This document shows positions 20,801-31,328 of a DNA stretch of 64,000 bases, in pieces. The translations under genes and the position numbers were made by a program. Numbering within the stretch: the stretch's first letter is position 1; each line of letters opens with the position of its first letter. Below the pieces are notes generated by a model. That model was not told the origin of the DNA. It saw only the letters and a program-made list of their open reading frames with translations, and did not search any database. Source of the stretch: Verticillium longisporum (Eukaryota; Ascomycota; Sordariomycetes; Glomerellales; Plectosphaerellaceae); the NCBI GenBank assembly GCA_019188255.1, contig JAETXT010000003.1:5766001-5830000 (forward strand), given 5' to 3'.

Positions 20801-20845
20801 CATCAGAGCGGGATGCCATGACGAGACGTGTTCGTCGGAGCTCAT
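14867..20845 (-). CDS. SEC16: COPII coat assembly scaffold Sec16
   Basis: Large peripheral scaffold that organises ER exit sites and recruits Sec13/31, Sec23/24 and Sar1. It spans 1972 residues in two exons (20845-15484 and 15423-14867). The N-terminal half is acidic and Pro/Ser/Gln-rich. The central conserved domain runs from about residue 1020 (KRWKGAPVFSWGIGG) through the Sec13-binding ancestral coatomer element (LLAGDREQAVWAAVDKRLWG, about 1190) to about 1460. The C-terminal end has the conserved KKGWGFGSWWGGKK and SFVYDPDQKRWVNKK segments. A 60-nt intron (15424-15483) lies in EEDA/KRTAEQ; its length is a multiple of three and it has no stop, so it is easily missed. I chose ATG 20845 (MSSDEHVSSWHPALMPN) over the upstream in-frame ATG 20893 because the protein family starts at this motif. 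No frame correction is needed in about 6 kb. Confidence 0.93.
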   Translation of the reverse strand: MSSDEHVSSWHPALMPNSSASATVDGHPSAPAHTQPPPAQDSLEASEPYAQDTTTSSTDLPAQPEATADLDASLINEPTEPTSTSEATMPPIPDTIPQEESANRPWFSEEPVAQADAEEDWPVFDHPTSAPAEPEAPPADAEAAAPAEASPPAPEVQAAGPVLGHSSTVSFARTVSHDINFHDDEEADWNLARTDTDPFKFMPPSDRTNSFPVVPPASPPGTSTETRPLPATEAQYVIQATEQHQNDSDAPLSEGANSPAQPHFADDPSETPHTNGYSEQAQYVGRDMTGADEDDVGSRFEEGLPLIPRAPEHTDTAASASFFDNEASADDDFFSNVQDAGHDDTSPTLERKSTMQVLGAFGTNPLSRADTLEGMAEEDEHQATPSQALATEDDSSKPATEDLAAKWQEAFAGDDDEEFLLDDNTGDSKPVDPAAFFGSDDEGFLDDDDDETAAPAPAVQPPSLPAAQQQSLQGRYTPQSPSFPFPKAAATQSPYAPAAAAPPQTPTSAYAPSPVVTSFPTPTSYAAQPQPSPNQAAYGMPPPPRPEVSKAQSFADKNKGGYTSPYDLPMDVKPRKRASMQQLPRAQVQPPSQLPPRSSSMYAPSPTSSAPPSAGVPPPSPALALPSPGTAGPAAGPKPRAVTPSKENFFEDLPMTSRPRPASRQSSRLPSPALGGPASLPQGPPPAQYAPLPSTQSMELPKQEAPPALPRAESSGLTGLVAPPRVSPYAALQSNSPGTSNIPNNSRYSPAPPLAPAVNGTARPGSANRYSPAPPASRPPSATYSAAPPPAAVLPHLPRTSSPLAHFEVSHDRAQSAPVTNGEHGQHSQPDRRISAQFEPRVNRVSSLPPTQEVEEDEGAKAEQSPQPIDAYAPLGAAPASPPLARHTPPPSAHGYGPSMLSPPKRAAANYTPQPQSNPLSPEQRFAPPMRSQTQSPGSLQSRYQPSEAAARPASSHGAAPPQAAQPASAQHSYAAAPRTGRHRAPSQSLNMVAPTDGRENDTLKRWKGAPVFSWGIGGTIITSFPKEIPRYGMGQTAPMIVRTPGEVRVKQVKDIEPLEDRLAKFPGPLKGKSKKKETISWLTAGIESLEANLPGQTYSSQITHEDKRTTERVLLWKILRTFIEFDGALEGSAEVEATVRNILSPEAKDEAAEAAPLYADGAAGVAFPATSTQMQADGVDSQTVVSIRKHLLAGDREQAVWAAVDKRLWGHAMLISHTVSPDLYKQVAQEFVRKEVNYPGHNNESIAALYKVLSGNFDECVDELVPSHARAGRQLMTTAATAEPAKDALDGLDKWRETLGLVLSNRSPDDTKALSALGDLLSTYGRAEAAHICFLFARKTIVFGGLDDQTASFVLLGADHKTQAEQFGKETEALLLSEVFEYGLSLANGANSAGVPHLAAYKLQHAATLAEHGFRDKALQYCDVIANSITAQTKRSPYHHPLLEAAVDDLSKRLKQALKGESSSWISKPSMNKVPDSMWNRFNKFVAGDEADGSGTATPGEPGAETGPFGRIAGGTPTISPSPSVSNFDVYGNNNPGYPVTAPAALAQGTRAASRYAPMGAQPSTPTTSYEPTSGYTPAAQSTQPSNDYGRASFDAPTRTSIDSQSGVAAGSYTPQAYNPAPYGAPLDVHTPQPDPAPSAYGPYGGLQEAPVITHQGSPAPPADEPTQFTPQQDQGYQPPSYGYEPSSFVTNAGPESQQAEPEDAAASGGYEAPSYQPYSYEPPTYDPGVEPSNDDNDGDDKPKPKKKSFMDDDEDDIPALRPQGKSKSEKDKENDEMFRKAAEEDGKIQPGHALCLCHNKANSSTAKRTAEQSAGKKGWGFGSWWGGKKDTMPDSNQGNKPIRAKLGESSSFVYDPDQKRWVNKKAGAEQTPAKTATPPPPKSTGTPPPSSSAPPMGPPGGPPRPPMPIGAGSLSKAPSRESLDIPAGPPAMARSVSNSSTGPPSGPPSRPTTSMSNASSIDDLIGAAGPRRPGAKKARKSGRYVDIMAK

Positions 20846-22511
20846 GTTGGCTCGACCCAGTTGATCAAGGTTGGGAACAGCTTTCCTCAGCAATGGGTCC
20901 TTTCTGGGGGGACCCTACGAGATGCAAAAGGCTTTCCGAATGGACAGGTCAGCCAAGGAAGTTTTTGGATCTCAGGATCTCAGGATCTCAGGTGGCGTGC
21001 TCGCAGCAAAAAAGCGACACCAGGGAGGTTGCAATCGAGATGAGGCGTGGGGACAGGAAAAGGAGGTCGCGCATAGCTGGGTAAGTAAGATGAAGGAAAA
21101 CGTACAAGGGCAGTCAAAGCTTGGATCTACAGAAAAGGCCAGGCCCCAAGCGCCATGTTCGATCGTCTGGAGAAAGAGGGAGATGCTGTCGGAAGAGAAC
21201 AAAGTATTAGGTGCTGGTAGAATACAGGGGCGACAGAGAGTTGAGGTACAGAGTGATGATGATGGACGTAGCGAGGCCAAGACGGGGCGAGACAAGTGCA
21301 AGCTGGCAGCAATCATCTGTCTGGAACGGGGAATGGAAGGCAGCACCGAGCATCGAGCATCGAGCAGGAACCTGCCTGCATCGTCCAGTCCCGTGGCGTG
21401 TACGAGGCCACGGTGGGTCTGTCACCCTTGCCTCCGTGTCATGTTCTCTCCTGGCCCCAGGTCCCGCGCCCAAACGAGCACGTCACCGAGGTTCAACCGG
21501 CGCATCATCCGGGCCTCCAGGTGTCCTTTTCAGCGCTTCTTCAGTGGGCCACTGGCCCGGGTCACGCCGGCGTCGTGCCACGGACAGGCATGCGCCTTAC
21601 CTACCTACCTAGGTGGGTAGGTACCTAGGGAGGAAGCCACCTGTAGAGACAGACTTTAGAGCTCAGAACCTAGGGGTCCAGCTAGCTGCATGGTACGACC
21701 AAAAGAAAGTCAGATATGCTCATGAGACTCTGTCGAGTTCACATGAAGGAGGGGAAACACGGTATAACGGATGCCCCGTCAATATCGAGCCATCTACATC
21801 ATCAAAGCAACATGGTCATGGTGGTTCCACAGCAATGGATGGTGGTCGAGGACCATGTCGTCGGAGGCACAGTACCTTGTTCAGTCCCTAAGGTAGGCAC
21901 GTAGCAGAAAGCAATGGCCACGCGGCAGCGTCCGCCGATGGTCCCTGAACGTCACAGCTTGATGAACCTAGGTACCTCCCTAAGGTACCTTACCTTAGCA
22001 CCCGGCACCTTAGACACTACAGGCGCCACAGTGCCACAGACACCGAGTGTCCACCAGGCCTCGTAGTCAGTACGTACCTCGAACCCATCGCGACTTGGGA
22101 CTGACTGCCTATTCGTTGACTGACATGCTTCCCTGCATCCCGGTCCATCCACCCATCCACTCATCCACGTCGGCATCATACCTCCTGGGCAGCTTAGTTT
22201 CTGGCCTGTTGGATGCATTCGGTATACCTGTCTGAACAAGCGTCGCCCTTTTCTTGATGTATCTATTGCCTCAGCCACTTTTCTACTTTCCAGCACGAGT
22301 CTGGCCTTGAGCTTTGCAACTGCGACCAACTCACCCTAACCCTCGATTCAACTACCAGCAACCTTGACGCCGCCCCAAGCTTCGGCTCCAGATGCAGCTG
22401 TCTTGTCAGCGTGTAACGCCCCGATCGACCCGAATCATCATCAGCTTTCGTCAGCTCGCCTGAGCTGTAGAAGCTCCCGTCAATTTCCTCCTCCCCCAGA
22501 CCGGCCGCGGC
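20846..22511. promoter_or_regulatory. divergent promoter region of SEC16 and NEO1
   Basis: A 1.7-kb head-to-head spacer. It has an 8-bp repeat GGATCTCA x3 (20967-20990), a CATCGAG(CAG) repeat near 21348-21368, and two CCTAGGTACC-type clusters (21597-21630 and 21966-21995). The pyrimidine-rich stretch before 22512 fits a NEO1 leader. No gene is recognised. Confidence 0.55.
20967..20990 (+). repeat. GGATCTCA x3 tandem repeat
   Basis: Three exact copies of an 8-bp unit, about 120 bp upstream of the SEC16 start codon, likely in its 5' UTR or proximal promoter. Confidence 0.85.
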
Positions 22512-25500
22512 ATGCCTCCCAACTCTTCATATCGTCCCGCGGAGCCGCCAGATTCGCCGAATGATTCCGATTCAGACCTCGACCTCGACATTCAGGAGCT
22601 CGACCCTGCCACCACGTCCCAACGCGGCTCCGCCCAATCCAGACACGCCCGCGACACGGGAGAATCGCGATCACCGAGGATAGCCCTTCGCAACCTCCGC
22701 ATGGGTGGCCTGCGACGTGGGAACAGGAGTAGGGGTACGGCGAGCTCGGCCAGGACAGAGATGGCGCCGCCGACGATTCCCAGTCCTTGCTGGGTGGTGG
22801 CCACAGGCGGTCCACTTCACAATCCGCCGATGGCAGTCGAGCCTCCGGTGACGATGCGCCTCTGCTGTCGGGACAGTCCCAGCCACGATCTCGACGTCGC
22901 TCCTCAGCGCAAGAAGGCCTGGGACGCCTGGTTGCCCTCGGCTCCAGTCTGAAACTCGGGAGCTTCATGGGCGGCAGTGGAGGCCCTGGCTCAGTCAAGG
23001 ATGATTCTGGAGAAGCAGAGGAGGAGGACGACCCTTCCGCCGCGCGGCACATTGCCGTGGGGTCTTTACAATCGACCAAATTCCCGCCGAATCTGATATC
23101 AAACGCCAAATACACCGCCCTCTCGTTTCTCCCCGTCACGCTATACAACGAATTCTCCTTCTTCTTCAACATGTACTTCTTGCTGGTGGCCCTGTCCCAG
23201 GCCATTCCGGCGCTGCGTATCGGCTACCTGACAACCTACGTTGCGCCCCTGGCCTTTGTTCTGATGATCACCATGGGAAAGGAGGCGTACGACGACATCG
23301 AGCGCAGGCGGCGAGACAATGAGGCCAACGCCGAGGCATACACTGTCCTCCGATTTGACGAGCCGGGCCGGGCCTTGGCTTCCGGGCTGCGCCCTCACAA
23401 GAGGCTCAAGTCGGAGTCGACCAAGAGGCGGGGGAAGAAGCTGGTCAAGACGGCCGACAGGCTCTCAGACATTCGTGAAGAGGAAGAGCGCATGGAGGGC
23501 GATGGCCCACGAACGGGTCCGACGTCGTCAGTATACGAAATGCCCTGTAAATCACGCGATCTCAAGGTCGGTGATGTCTTGAAGCTGAGCAAGGGACAGC
23601 GGGTTCCCGCCGACGTTGTCATTCTCAAATGCATCACAGCAGAGTCCGCCAAGGTCGAGGAAGAGGAGGCCCCCGTAGAGGAAGAATCGCTGCTGGTGGA
23701 TGCATTTGACGATGCGGCACTAGCAACGTCTAGCAAAGGCAAAGACGTGGAGAACAAGGCCGAAGATGCCAGCGGCTCCAACGGCGAGACCTTCATCCGA
23801 ACGGATCAGTTGGACGGAGAGACAGACTGGAAGCTGCGCCTGTCTTCCCCTTTGACCCAAAACCTTCCGACTGAGGAGCTAGTTCGACTGCGAGTGACTG
23901 GTGGTAAGCCTGATCGCAAGGTCAACGAGTTTATGGGTGCGCTCGAGCTGTTGCCGACGAGGGAGGACGCTCAGAGCACTTCTGCCGACCATGGCTTTGG
24001 CGCGGACGCGGGTACAACGGCACCCTTGTCTATCGACAATACGGCTTGGGCCAACACAGTGATTGCGTCCCAGGCAACAACCCTGGCCGTCATCATGTAT
24101 ACGGGCACGCAAACAAGGTCGGCTCTCTCAACCGCACCATCAAGGTCCAAGACAGGACTGCTTGAGAATGAGATCAACTCGTTAACCAAGATTCTGTGCG
24201 CCCTCACCCTGGCGCTGTCGGTGATTCTGGTTGCTCTTTTGGGTTTCGAAAATACCGAAGACAACCGTTGGTACATCAAGATCATGAGGTACCTGGTTCT
24301 CTTCTCGACCATCGTGCCCATCAGCTTGCGCGTCAACCTCGACATGGGCAAGAGTGCGTACTCCTGGTTCATCCATCGCGATTCTGGCATACCGGGGACA
24401 GTGGTGCGCACCAGCACGATACCAGAAGATTTGGGTCGCATCGAGTATCTGCTCAGCGACAAGACCGGAACGCTGACGCAGAATGAGATGGAGATGAAGA
24501 AAATACACGTCGGTACCGTGTCGTACGCCAACGAAGCCATGGACGAAGTTGTTGCCTACGTCAAGCAAGGTTTCCACATTCAATCAACAGTCGATCCAGC
24601 CTCTCAGAAGATGCTCATCACCCCTTCGTCAACATTTGCGAGTACCGCCAACGTGGGCACCACCCGTACACGGCGAGAGATTGGTTCTCGTGTGAGGGAT
24701 GTCGTGCTCGCGCTGGCGCTCTGCCACAACGTCACCCCCACAACGGAGGAGGAAGACGGCAAGACAATCACATCGTACCAGGCCTCTTCGCCCGATGAGA
24801 TTGCCATTGTGCGCTGGACAGAGTCAGTGGGGCTTCGTCTTGTCCATCGCGATCGCACCGGTATGATCCTGGAGTACGCAGAAACAGGACGCCCCACGGT
24901 CCAGGTCCGCATCCTAGACGTATTTCCCTTTACCTCCGAGGGCAAGCGTATGGGTATCATCGTGCAATTTTACGAGACGAAACAGTCGAGCCCTCCCGAC
25001 CTGAGCAGCGGGGAGATTTGGTTCTACCAAAAGGGCGCCGATACCGTCATGACGTCTATTGTTGCGGAGAATGACTGGCTCGACGAAGAGACGGCCAACA
25101 TGGCCCGCGAAGGCCTACGTACGCTGGTTGTTGGCCGGCGACGCCTGTCCTATGAGCAGTACAGAGAGTTTTCAAGAAGCCACCAGGAAGCCGCGCTCGC
25201 CATCACGGGCCGCGACGCCAACATGCAGAAGGTTGTATCGCAGTACCTCGAGCGGGACCTCGAGTTGCTCGGCGTCACCGGTGTCGAGGACAAGCTGCAA
25301 AAGGATGTCAAGCCGTCTCTCGAGCTGCTCCGGAACGCGGGCGTCAAGATTTGGATGCTCACAGGCGACAAGGTGGAGACGGCACGCTGTGTGGCCGTCA
25401 GCTCGCGCCTCGTGGCCAGGGGCCAGTACATTTACACCGTGTCCAAGCTCAAGAGGAAGGACAACGCACAAGACCATTTGGATTTCCTTCGCAGCAAGAC

Positions 25501-26589
25501 GGACGCGTGTCTGTTGGTCGACGGCGAGAGTCTGCTGTTGTTCCTGACGCATTTCCGCATCGAGTTCATCTCGGTAGCGGTCCAGCTCCCGACTGTCGTG
25601 GCGTGCCGATGCTCTCCGACACAAAAGGCCGAGATTGCGACGCTCATCAAGGAGTACACCAAGAAGCGCGTCTGCTGCATCGGAGACGGCGGCAACGACG
25701 TCTCCATGATTCAGGCGGCCGACGTGGGTGTCGGCATCGTCGGCAAGGAGGGCCGACAGGCGAGTCTGGCGGCCGACTTTTCCATTGAGCAGTTCCACTA
25801 CCTCACCAAGCTGCTTGTCTGGCACGGCCGGAACAGCTACAAGCGGAGTGCAAAGCTGGCACAGTTCGTCATCCACCGCGGCCTCATCATTGCGGTATGC
25901 CAGACAATGTACAGTATCGCGATCAAGTTTGAGCCACAAGGTCTCTACAAGGTATGTCGGCGTAGGCGTGCTTGGGCAAGTTTTGTGCGAGCTGACGAAG
26001 ACTAGGATTGGCTTCTCGTGGGTTACGCCACAGTGTACACGGCGTTCCCCGTGTTGTCGCTGGTGCTGGACAAGGACGTGGACGAGAACCTGGCCAACCT
26101 CTACCCAGAGCTCTACAAGGAGCTGACCTCGGGCCGCTCCCTCTCGTATCGCACGTTCCTCATCTGGGTTCTCGTATCAGTGTACCAAGGCTGTGTCATT
26201 CAGGGTCTTTCGCAAATCCTGACCGAGGTCCACGGGCCTAGGATGGTCGCCGTTTCGTACACGGTGCTGGTGCTCAACGAACTGCTCATGGTGGCCATGG
26301 AGATCACGACGTGGCACCCCGTCATGATTGTGTCGATTGTCGGGACATTTATGATGTTTGCCGCATCGATACCGTTCCTGGGCGACTACTTTGAGCTGGA
26401 ATTCCTGCTCACCCTGTAAGTCTGATCCCCCGTCAGGATTTCTTCCCAGGCATGATCGCTGACAGTCGCAGTGGGTTCTACTGGCGCGTCCTCGCCATCG
26501 GGGCCATATCGCTCATCCCTCCCTACGCGGCCAAGTTGATCGGGCGCGCGCTGAAGCCGCCGTCGTACAGGAAGGTACAGAGCACATGA
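22512..26589 (+). CDS. NEO1: Neo1-type P4-ATPase phospholipid flippase, one apparent base deletion
   Basis: Type IV P-type ATPase of the Neo1/ATP9 branch, which works without a Cdc50 subunit and keeps PS/PE on the cytosolic leaflet of Golgi/endosome membranes. Exons are 22512-25951, 26006-26415 and 26472-26589 (introns 54 and 56 nt). Visible motifs are TKFPPNLISNAKYTALSFLP before TM1-2, the actuator loop DQLDGETDWKLR, the phosphorylation site DKTGTLTQNE (Asp about 650), the nucleotide-binding YQASSPDEIAIV and KGADTVM, the hinge CIGDGGNDVSMIQAADVG, and a C-terminal membrane block ending PPSYRKVQST. The N-terminal acidic region is interrupted: the frame from ATG 22512 must shift in the GGGG run at 22732-22735 (one base missing) to reach GYGELGQDRDGAADDSQSLL. 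With it the protein is 1322 residues. The alternative of starting at 22787 would drop a conserved-looking N-terminus. Confidence 0.9.
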
Positions 26590-26891
26590 TGAGAAGGGGG
26601 GGAGAGCAGACTGTTCGGGTCAGGCGTTACGGCGGGACGAATACTAGAGTCGGTCAAGGCCGCGTTGCATCAGCTATACGGCGTTCGCATTATCAAATGA
26701 ATGTTATTGATGAGTATTGTCTTCATGGTGAACTTGTGTCTGCTCTTCGCTGTGCTTGTCCCACCGATCCCATGGTCATCTCAACCCACTCTATGCTATA
26801 AGCTGTGTAGCCTCCATCATATAAATCAGCCACATGGCTCTTCTTAACGTACACACCAAACGTTCTGAACATTGTACAGCAGACTATTCCC
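26590..26891. other. intergenic between convergent NEO1 and CYC2
   Basis: A short 3'-to-3' spacer with AT-rich UTR-like sequence. I see no gene. Confidence 0.5.
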
Positions 26892-28262
26892 TCAAAGCTT
26901 CAACACGAGCCAATCCCGCAGCAACCCCCCCTCCCTCTCCAGCTCGCCCAGAACCCCGCCAACACGCCCCTGCACCTGCCCGCCGCCCCTCCACGGCTTG
27001 GCGCCCGCAAACGCCGCGACGAAGCCGTCCGGCCCCGACACGAGCAGCAGGTTCTTCCCCGGCGGCGACGCGCACGCGCACGCGGGGCCGTCGGCGGGAA
27101 AGCGAGACCGCGTCCCGGCGTTGGGCCCGCCGTCGGCGACGGCGACGTGCCTCGTCTGCGCGTGCAGGGCGCACGTGTCGTTGTGCGATGCCGCGGGCGC
27201 GGCGCGGAGGGTGTCGGCGAGGAAGCCGGGGGAGAGAGGCGCCGTGTCGGCGTCGACGAAGAAGTGGACTTGGAGGGCTGGGTGGCGGGATTGCAAGGCC
27301 AGGAGGTCGCGGGTCGTCTGGGTTGGGGAGGCGATGTCTGGGGTCAGGAGCTCGGGCTCGGGGGCCGCGGCGTGAAAGGGGATCCACCAGGGGCGGCGCG
27401 ATGAGGCTGCCGTTGCTGCTGCTGCTGCCTGAGTGGCCTGGATCTCGTCACGGCCGCGGACAGCCCATAGGATGGTCACGTCCGGTTGAGGGATATCGGT
27501 ACGGTCGAGGACAGAGTGCGCGGCTTGCAGGGCGGAGGCGATGCCGGTGCCGCCTGCGAGAAAGACGAGGCGGCCCTCGGGACGGAGGCGGGCTTGGAGA
27601 TCGAAGCTGCCGTGGGGTCCGCGGAGGTCAATGGTGGCGCCGAGGGGCAGGCGGCTCAGATACGTGGAGACTTCACCGCCGTTGATGGCGCGCACGAGGA
27701 AGCGCAGGGCACCGGGGGGTGCGTTGGGGAGCGGTGTGTACTCGCGGGCGATCTGCAGCTGGGGCTGCTTGACTTCGAGGGACCAGAGGTCGTTCGCTGT
27801 CCAGGGGGCAGCGAGCTGGGCGGCTACCTCAGATGGTGGGAGGGTGGTGGAGGGGTGGAGGGTGAGGACGAAGGAGGTCGCTGATACGGGCTCGCGGTCT
27901 ACCAGAGTGAAGGGGGTGAAGCGGTGGTCGTTGAATATGTGAGCTGACGACGGGGCTGAATCGTCAGTGGTGAGATAGTAGATGGCTGAGGCGGTGATGA
28001 GGGTGAAAGCCAGGAGCTTGGATGTTGCCGAGCGGCGCGGCGGAGGAGTTGGGCTTGGTGTTTGAGAGGTGGTCGAGGAGGAAGCGGTCGCATAGGTTCT
28101 TGGAGTGGTTGAGAAGTGTCCCACTCGATGAGGGGATGTTGGCCTTGATCTGAGTCTTGTGCTGCAGAGTCTTATCGTTGATGATGAGGAGGGAGAAGTC
28201 TGCGTCAATGTTCTCGTGAGTGTCAAGGCCCCCCCTATAGGAAGACTCCTGCTTGGAAGCAT
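26892..28262 (-). CDS. CYC2: Cyc2-like mitochondrial inner-membrane FAD oxidoreductase
   Basis: Ferredoxin-reductase-fold flavoprotein. Yeast Cyc2 sits in the inner membrane and reduces heme or apocytochrome for cytochrome c heme attachment. The sequence has a Ser/Thr/Arg-rich presequence with almost no acid (residues 1-75), one transmembrane helix (LLAFTLITASAIYYL), then an FAD-binding barrel with REYTPLPNAPPGALRFLV (the RxYT FAD motif) and GPHGSF, and an NAD(P)-type domain with FLAGGTGIASALQ and an SGPDGFVAAF end. It is 456 residues and intronless. I chose ATG 28262 over the in-frame ATG 28340 because targeting character begins at MLPSRS; the 26 extra residues are hydrophobic and unlike a presequence start. 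The assignment rests on architecture; another mitochondrial b5-reductase-like protein cannot be excluded. Confidence 0.75.
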   Translation of the reverse strand: MLPSRSLPIGGALTLTRTLTQTSPSSSSTIRLCSTRLRSRPTSPHRVGHFSTTPRTYATASSSTTSQTPSPTPPPRRSATSKLLAFTLITASAIYYLTTDDSAPSSAHIFNDHRFTPFTLVDREPVSATSFVLTLHPSTTLPPSEVAAQLAAPWTANDLWSLEVKQPQLQIAREYTPLPNAPPGALRFLVRAINGGEVSTYLSRLPLGATIDLRGPHGSFDLQARLRPEGRLVFLAGGTGIASALQAAHSVLDRTDIPQPDVTILWAVRGRDEIQATQAAAAATAASSRRPWWIPFHAAAPEPELLTPDIASPTQTTRDLLALQSRHPALQVHFFVDADTAPLSPGFLADTLRAAPAASHNDTCALHAQTRHVAVADGGPNAGTRSRFPADGPACACASPPGKNLLLVSGPDGFVAAFAGAKPWRGGGQVQGRVGGVLGELEREGGLLRDWLVLKL

Positions 28263-29932
28263 GATTATCAAATTTGATTTTGCCAAGGATAGAAAGGGTT
28301 GTGAAGGACTCGAGATAACCAAGACTTCCGAGCTCAGCATGGTTGAGAGTCGTGTTCCGAGATCTGAATGTCCATCTCATTGGTGGTCTCCACATGACAC
28401 GTGATCACGTGAGCGCGTGATGCCCCTGAGGTCCCCTTTCGGCACTTCATTGTGAACACCATTGCTGAGCTCAGAGCATCTAGCCTCGCTATTTGATCGA
28501 TGCATTGGAGAGTGTCCCCAATGCCGGGTGTGGTGACTTGGTCTTGAGGTCCCTAGGTAGCACGTTGAACAGCCTGGACCAGGCATCTTGCGATGAGTCT
28601 CCTGGCCCAGGACTTCCACCGAACCTCATACAAGCTTGGGACGCCGTGTCGGATCTCGAAGACAGCAAGTTCCTGAAGCAGAACTAGTTCATATAGGCAT
28701 CTGACAATTTAGATGAGTAACGTCTCTCAGAGCACCTCTCTTTGCCCTTCCTACCTGGGGCACCAGGTGACCAGAGATCCATGTGTCGCGGGTCGGGGAT
28801 GGACCTGACGTAAAGAGCAGAATTCACATTCAATCAACAGGCTCACTGGATGGTGTGCTGTCAGTATTGTGACTCTATCAGAGCATCCAGTCGAACTTGC
28901 ACAGGTAGACTCTCGACTCATGTGTGACCCAGGGCCGAACGTTCTCTCTATCCCAAGCGGATAGCAGGAATGCGCGGTTCTTGAAACCAAGATGGTGTAT
29001 CGGGAACAAAGCGTCGGATCAGCGGTGTCAAATAAGCTATGGTTTGTGTAAGAAACAGGCATCATGGATGGAGGGCATGTCGTATTGCGAAGGCTCGGTC
29101 GTCAGTTTGTCAGTTCATCCCAGTCGTGGAATTCTGTCGAAAGTACCGACGGACGGCGCCTGCCTGATTCGATGTCGAGGGCAGGAAAGAGTCAGCAAGG
29201 AGTGACCAGGACCCAAGACCCATCGTCAACCGCTGCTACAGATCCTTCTGATCCACTTGGAGGACGGACTATGTTGCAGTATGGAACAGGGTCTTTCAAA
29301 GTTGGCCAACTGGACCCCCGGATCACGAGATATTTCGGTCTGGGATGACTACCTATTGTTCCCTACCGATAGCCTCAACCCATGTCAAACCAATATCGGA
29401 AGAAGTATCCCCTCGAACCATTGTTCCTGTCAGCTCTCATCCTGATCCAGGCATACGAGACATGTGGACCAGACGCTGAAGCCATCGCAGAGCGCTGAAG
29501 AAGCGGTTTTCAGCCTCCTCTGGGATCCGTGATGGGAGCTTGGCCAGCTCAAGGTGTTTCGAGGTCGTGAACAAGATCTGACCCCGACCTCAGCTGAAGA
29601 GGTCCACGGGCCGGCCATGTTTGCATGTGAGTTACACGGAGACAACGAACATCAATGCTTGTTGGACTGGTGGTCAGATATCCAAAAAAAAAAAAAAAAA
29701 AAAACCCCCCCCAAAAAAATCCGACCTCTCGAGCCCAAGTCTTCACGGTGCACAACCGGCTTGGCGTCAGCAAGAGCCAAGCCCAACCACACACATGCAC
29801 TTCATCCCAATGACGCTCAAACACACCACCGACTTGGCGTGCGAGTGACCGCGATGCATTCTAGAAATACAACCGGAAGAATGCCAGGCTTCCATCTTTA
29901 TACACACCTGGTCCACCCGGACAGCCTGCCGT
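28263..29932. other. intergenic between AIM32 3' end and CYC2 start
   Basis: A 1.7-kb spacer expected to contain the CYC2 promoter. It is less GC-rich than the genes and has an A21-C8-A7 run at 29684-29719. No recognisable coding exon was found on either strand; the small open frames have no motif. Confidence 0.5.
29684..29719 (+). repeat. A21-C8-A7 homopolymer block
   Basis: Twenty-one A, then eight C, then seven A, uninterrupted. It lies about 210 bp downstream of the AIM32 stop codon. Such blocks are error-prone in sequencing, so exact lengths are uncertain. Confidence 0.9.
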
Positions 29933-31328
29933 CTACATCCTCAGGATCTTCCTCTGCTGATCGATGCCGCCGCGGAACATGTCAGCAATGACACGCCCCC
30001 CCAGGATGGTCTCCTTGACGATGCCCTCGGCGTGCCGCGGCTCCACGCGACCGTACCAGATGCCCTTGCCCGCCAGGCCATGCTCGGTCCCGTCCTGCGC
30101 CTTCATACCCGGCGGCACATAGACGATGACGTTGCCGGCAAATTTGTGGCCGCCAATATGGCTAATGAGGCCGACTCGCGCCGCTGCCGCACCCCTCTGT
30201 GGCGCCCCGTCGCCGCCGTCGTGCGCAGTGGCCCCCTCCTCAAGCCTCCGCCCCTGGTTCTCCTCGACGTCGCCCTCGACCTCCCCCTGCAGGACATGCA
30301 CCCCGGCCGCGTCGAGCTGCGTCTCAAATTCGCTCCGCAGCACGGGCCCTGTGATACCACACCGCGCATCCCGCCCGCCATGGCCGCAGATGAGCACGAG
30401 GACGTCCTGAACATCCTGCACGCCGTACAGCATCTCGCGGTAGGCCTCCTTCCGCAGCAAGCGGTCCCGGTGCACCGGCGACAGGCCGTCGTGCACGGGA
30501 TGCAGGGCCTCGGGCAGGAGATAGCCCTTGACCAGCGCCTGGACGCTCTCAAAGGACACGCGCGGCAGGAAGGGCACATACTTGAAGCTGGGGAGCAGGT
30601 AGGCCGACGTGGTCTGGAGCTCGGCCCTGCGGCGGGGCGTTGACGACGGGAATGACGCGTTGAGCACCGAGACGTTGTGAAAGGGCTGTTGGAGGGCCAA
30701 GGCGCGCGCGCGACTTACCGTCAGTCTCGAGGTACACTGCATGTTTCATACTTTCAAAGACAAAGGAAGATTTTCACATGGCAAGCGGATCGCAACCGCG
30801 CCAAGACAGGGGTCTCGAGCAGTGTGTGTCTCTGCCAGCATGCCCTCGTAAGAAAAAGAAAAAAAAAGAACGACTCACATCGCTGTAGGTCCCGCCCCTG
30901 CCAAAGAGCTCCTTCAGGTCGGCGGCGAGGTTGTCGCCGCTGTCCTCCTCCTCGATACGCGATGCCCAGTCGTCGCGCCCTGTGCACACGAGCACTTGTT
31001 CAGCGTACCCCGAGATGACGCCGTTGAGGGGGCTCGTGTGGTCAATGTCGAGACCCGGCGGCGTTGGCGCGCAGCTACATGTCGGCGCCGGGCAGGTCGG
31101 TATCGTGGCGAAGGGGGGGTCTGGCGCTGACGTCGCTGGCCTCGACGGCCTGGCTTTTGGCCGAGAGGTGGACGATGCTGAAGAAGAAGAAGACGACGAC
31201 GATGATGACGAGGCTGCTGATGCTGCAGATGATGCATGGAGTACATGCTGGCGCGCGGCAGAGACGCAGACGGCGCGTCTCTCAGGCGCGAGGCGCCGTG
31301 CTGCGGCTGCCACTGGACGGCAGAACAT
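29933..31328 (-). CDS. AIM32: Aim32-like sucrase/ferredoxin-family protein
   Basis: Thioredoxin-fold [2Fe-2S] protein; yeast Aim32 is mitochondrial and linked to inner-membrane/IMS redox quality control. Exon 1 is 31328-30879 and exon 2 is 30685-29933, giving 400 residues. The N-terminus is an Ala/Arg/Ser-rich presequence with an 11-Ser run. The conserved core holds IPTCPAPTCSC, YAEQVLVCTGRDDW and LFGRGGTYSD, continuing across the 193-nt intron into PFHNVSVLNASF, then LICGHGGRDARCG and SHIGGHKFAGNVIVYVPPG (likely cluster ligands Cys/Cys and His) and a WYGRVEP...GIVKETI end. The 142-nt stretch of intron at 30737-30878 is followed by an AG, so splicing there instead would add 17 in-frame residues (CTSRLTV...); the shorter form fits the family best. 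No frame correction is needed. Confidence 0.85.
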
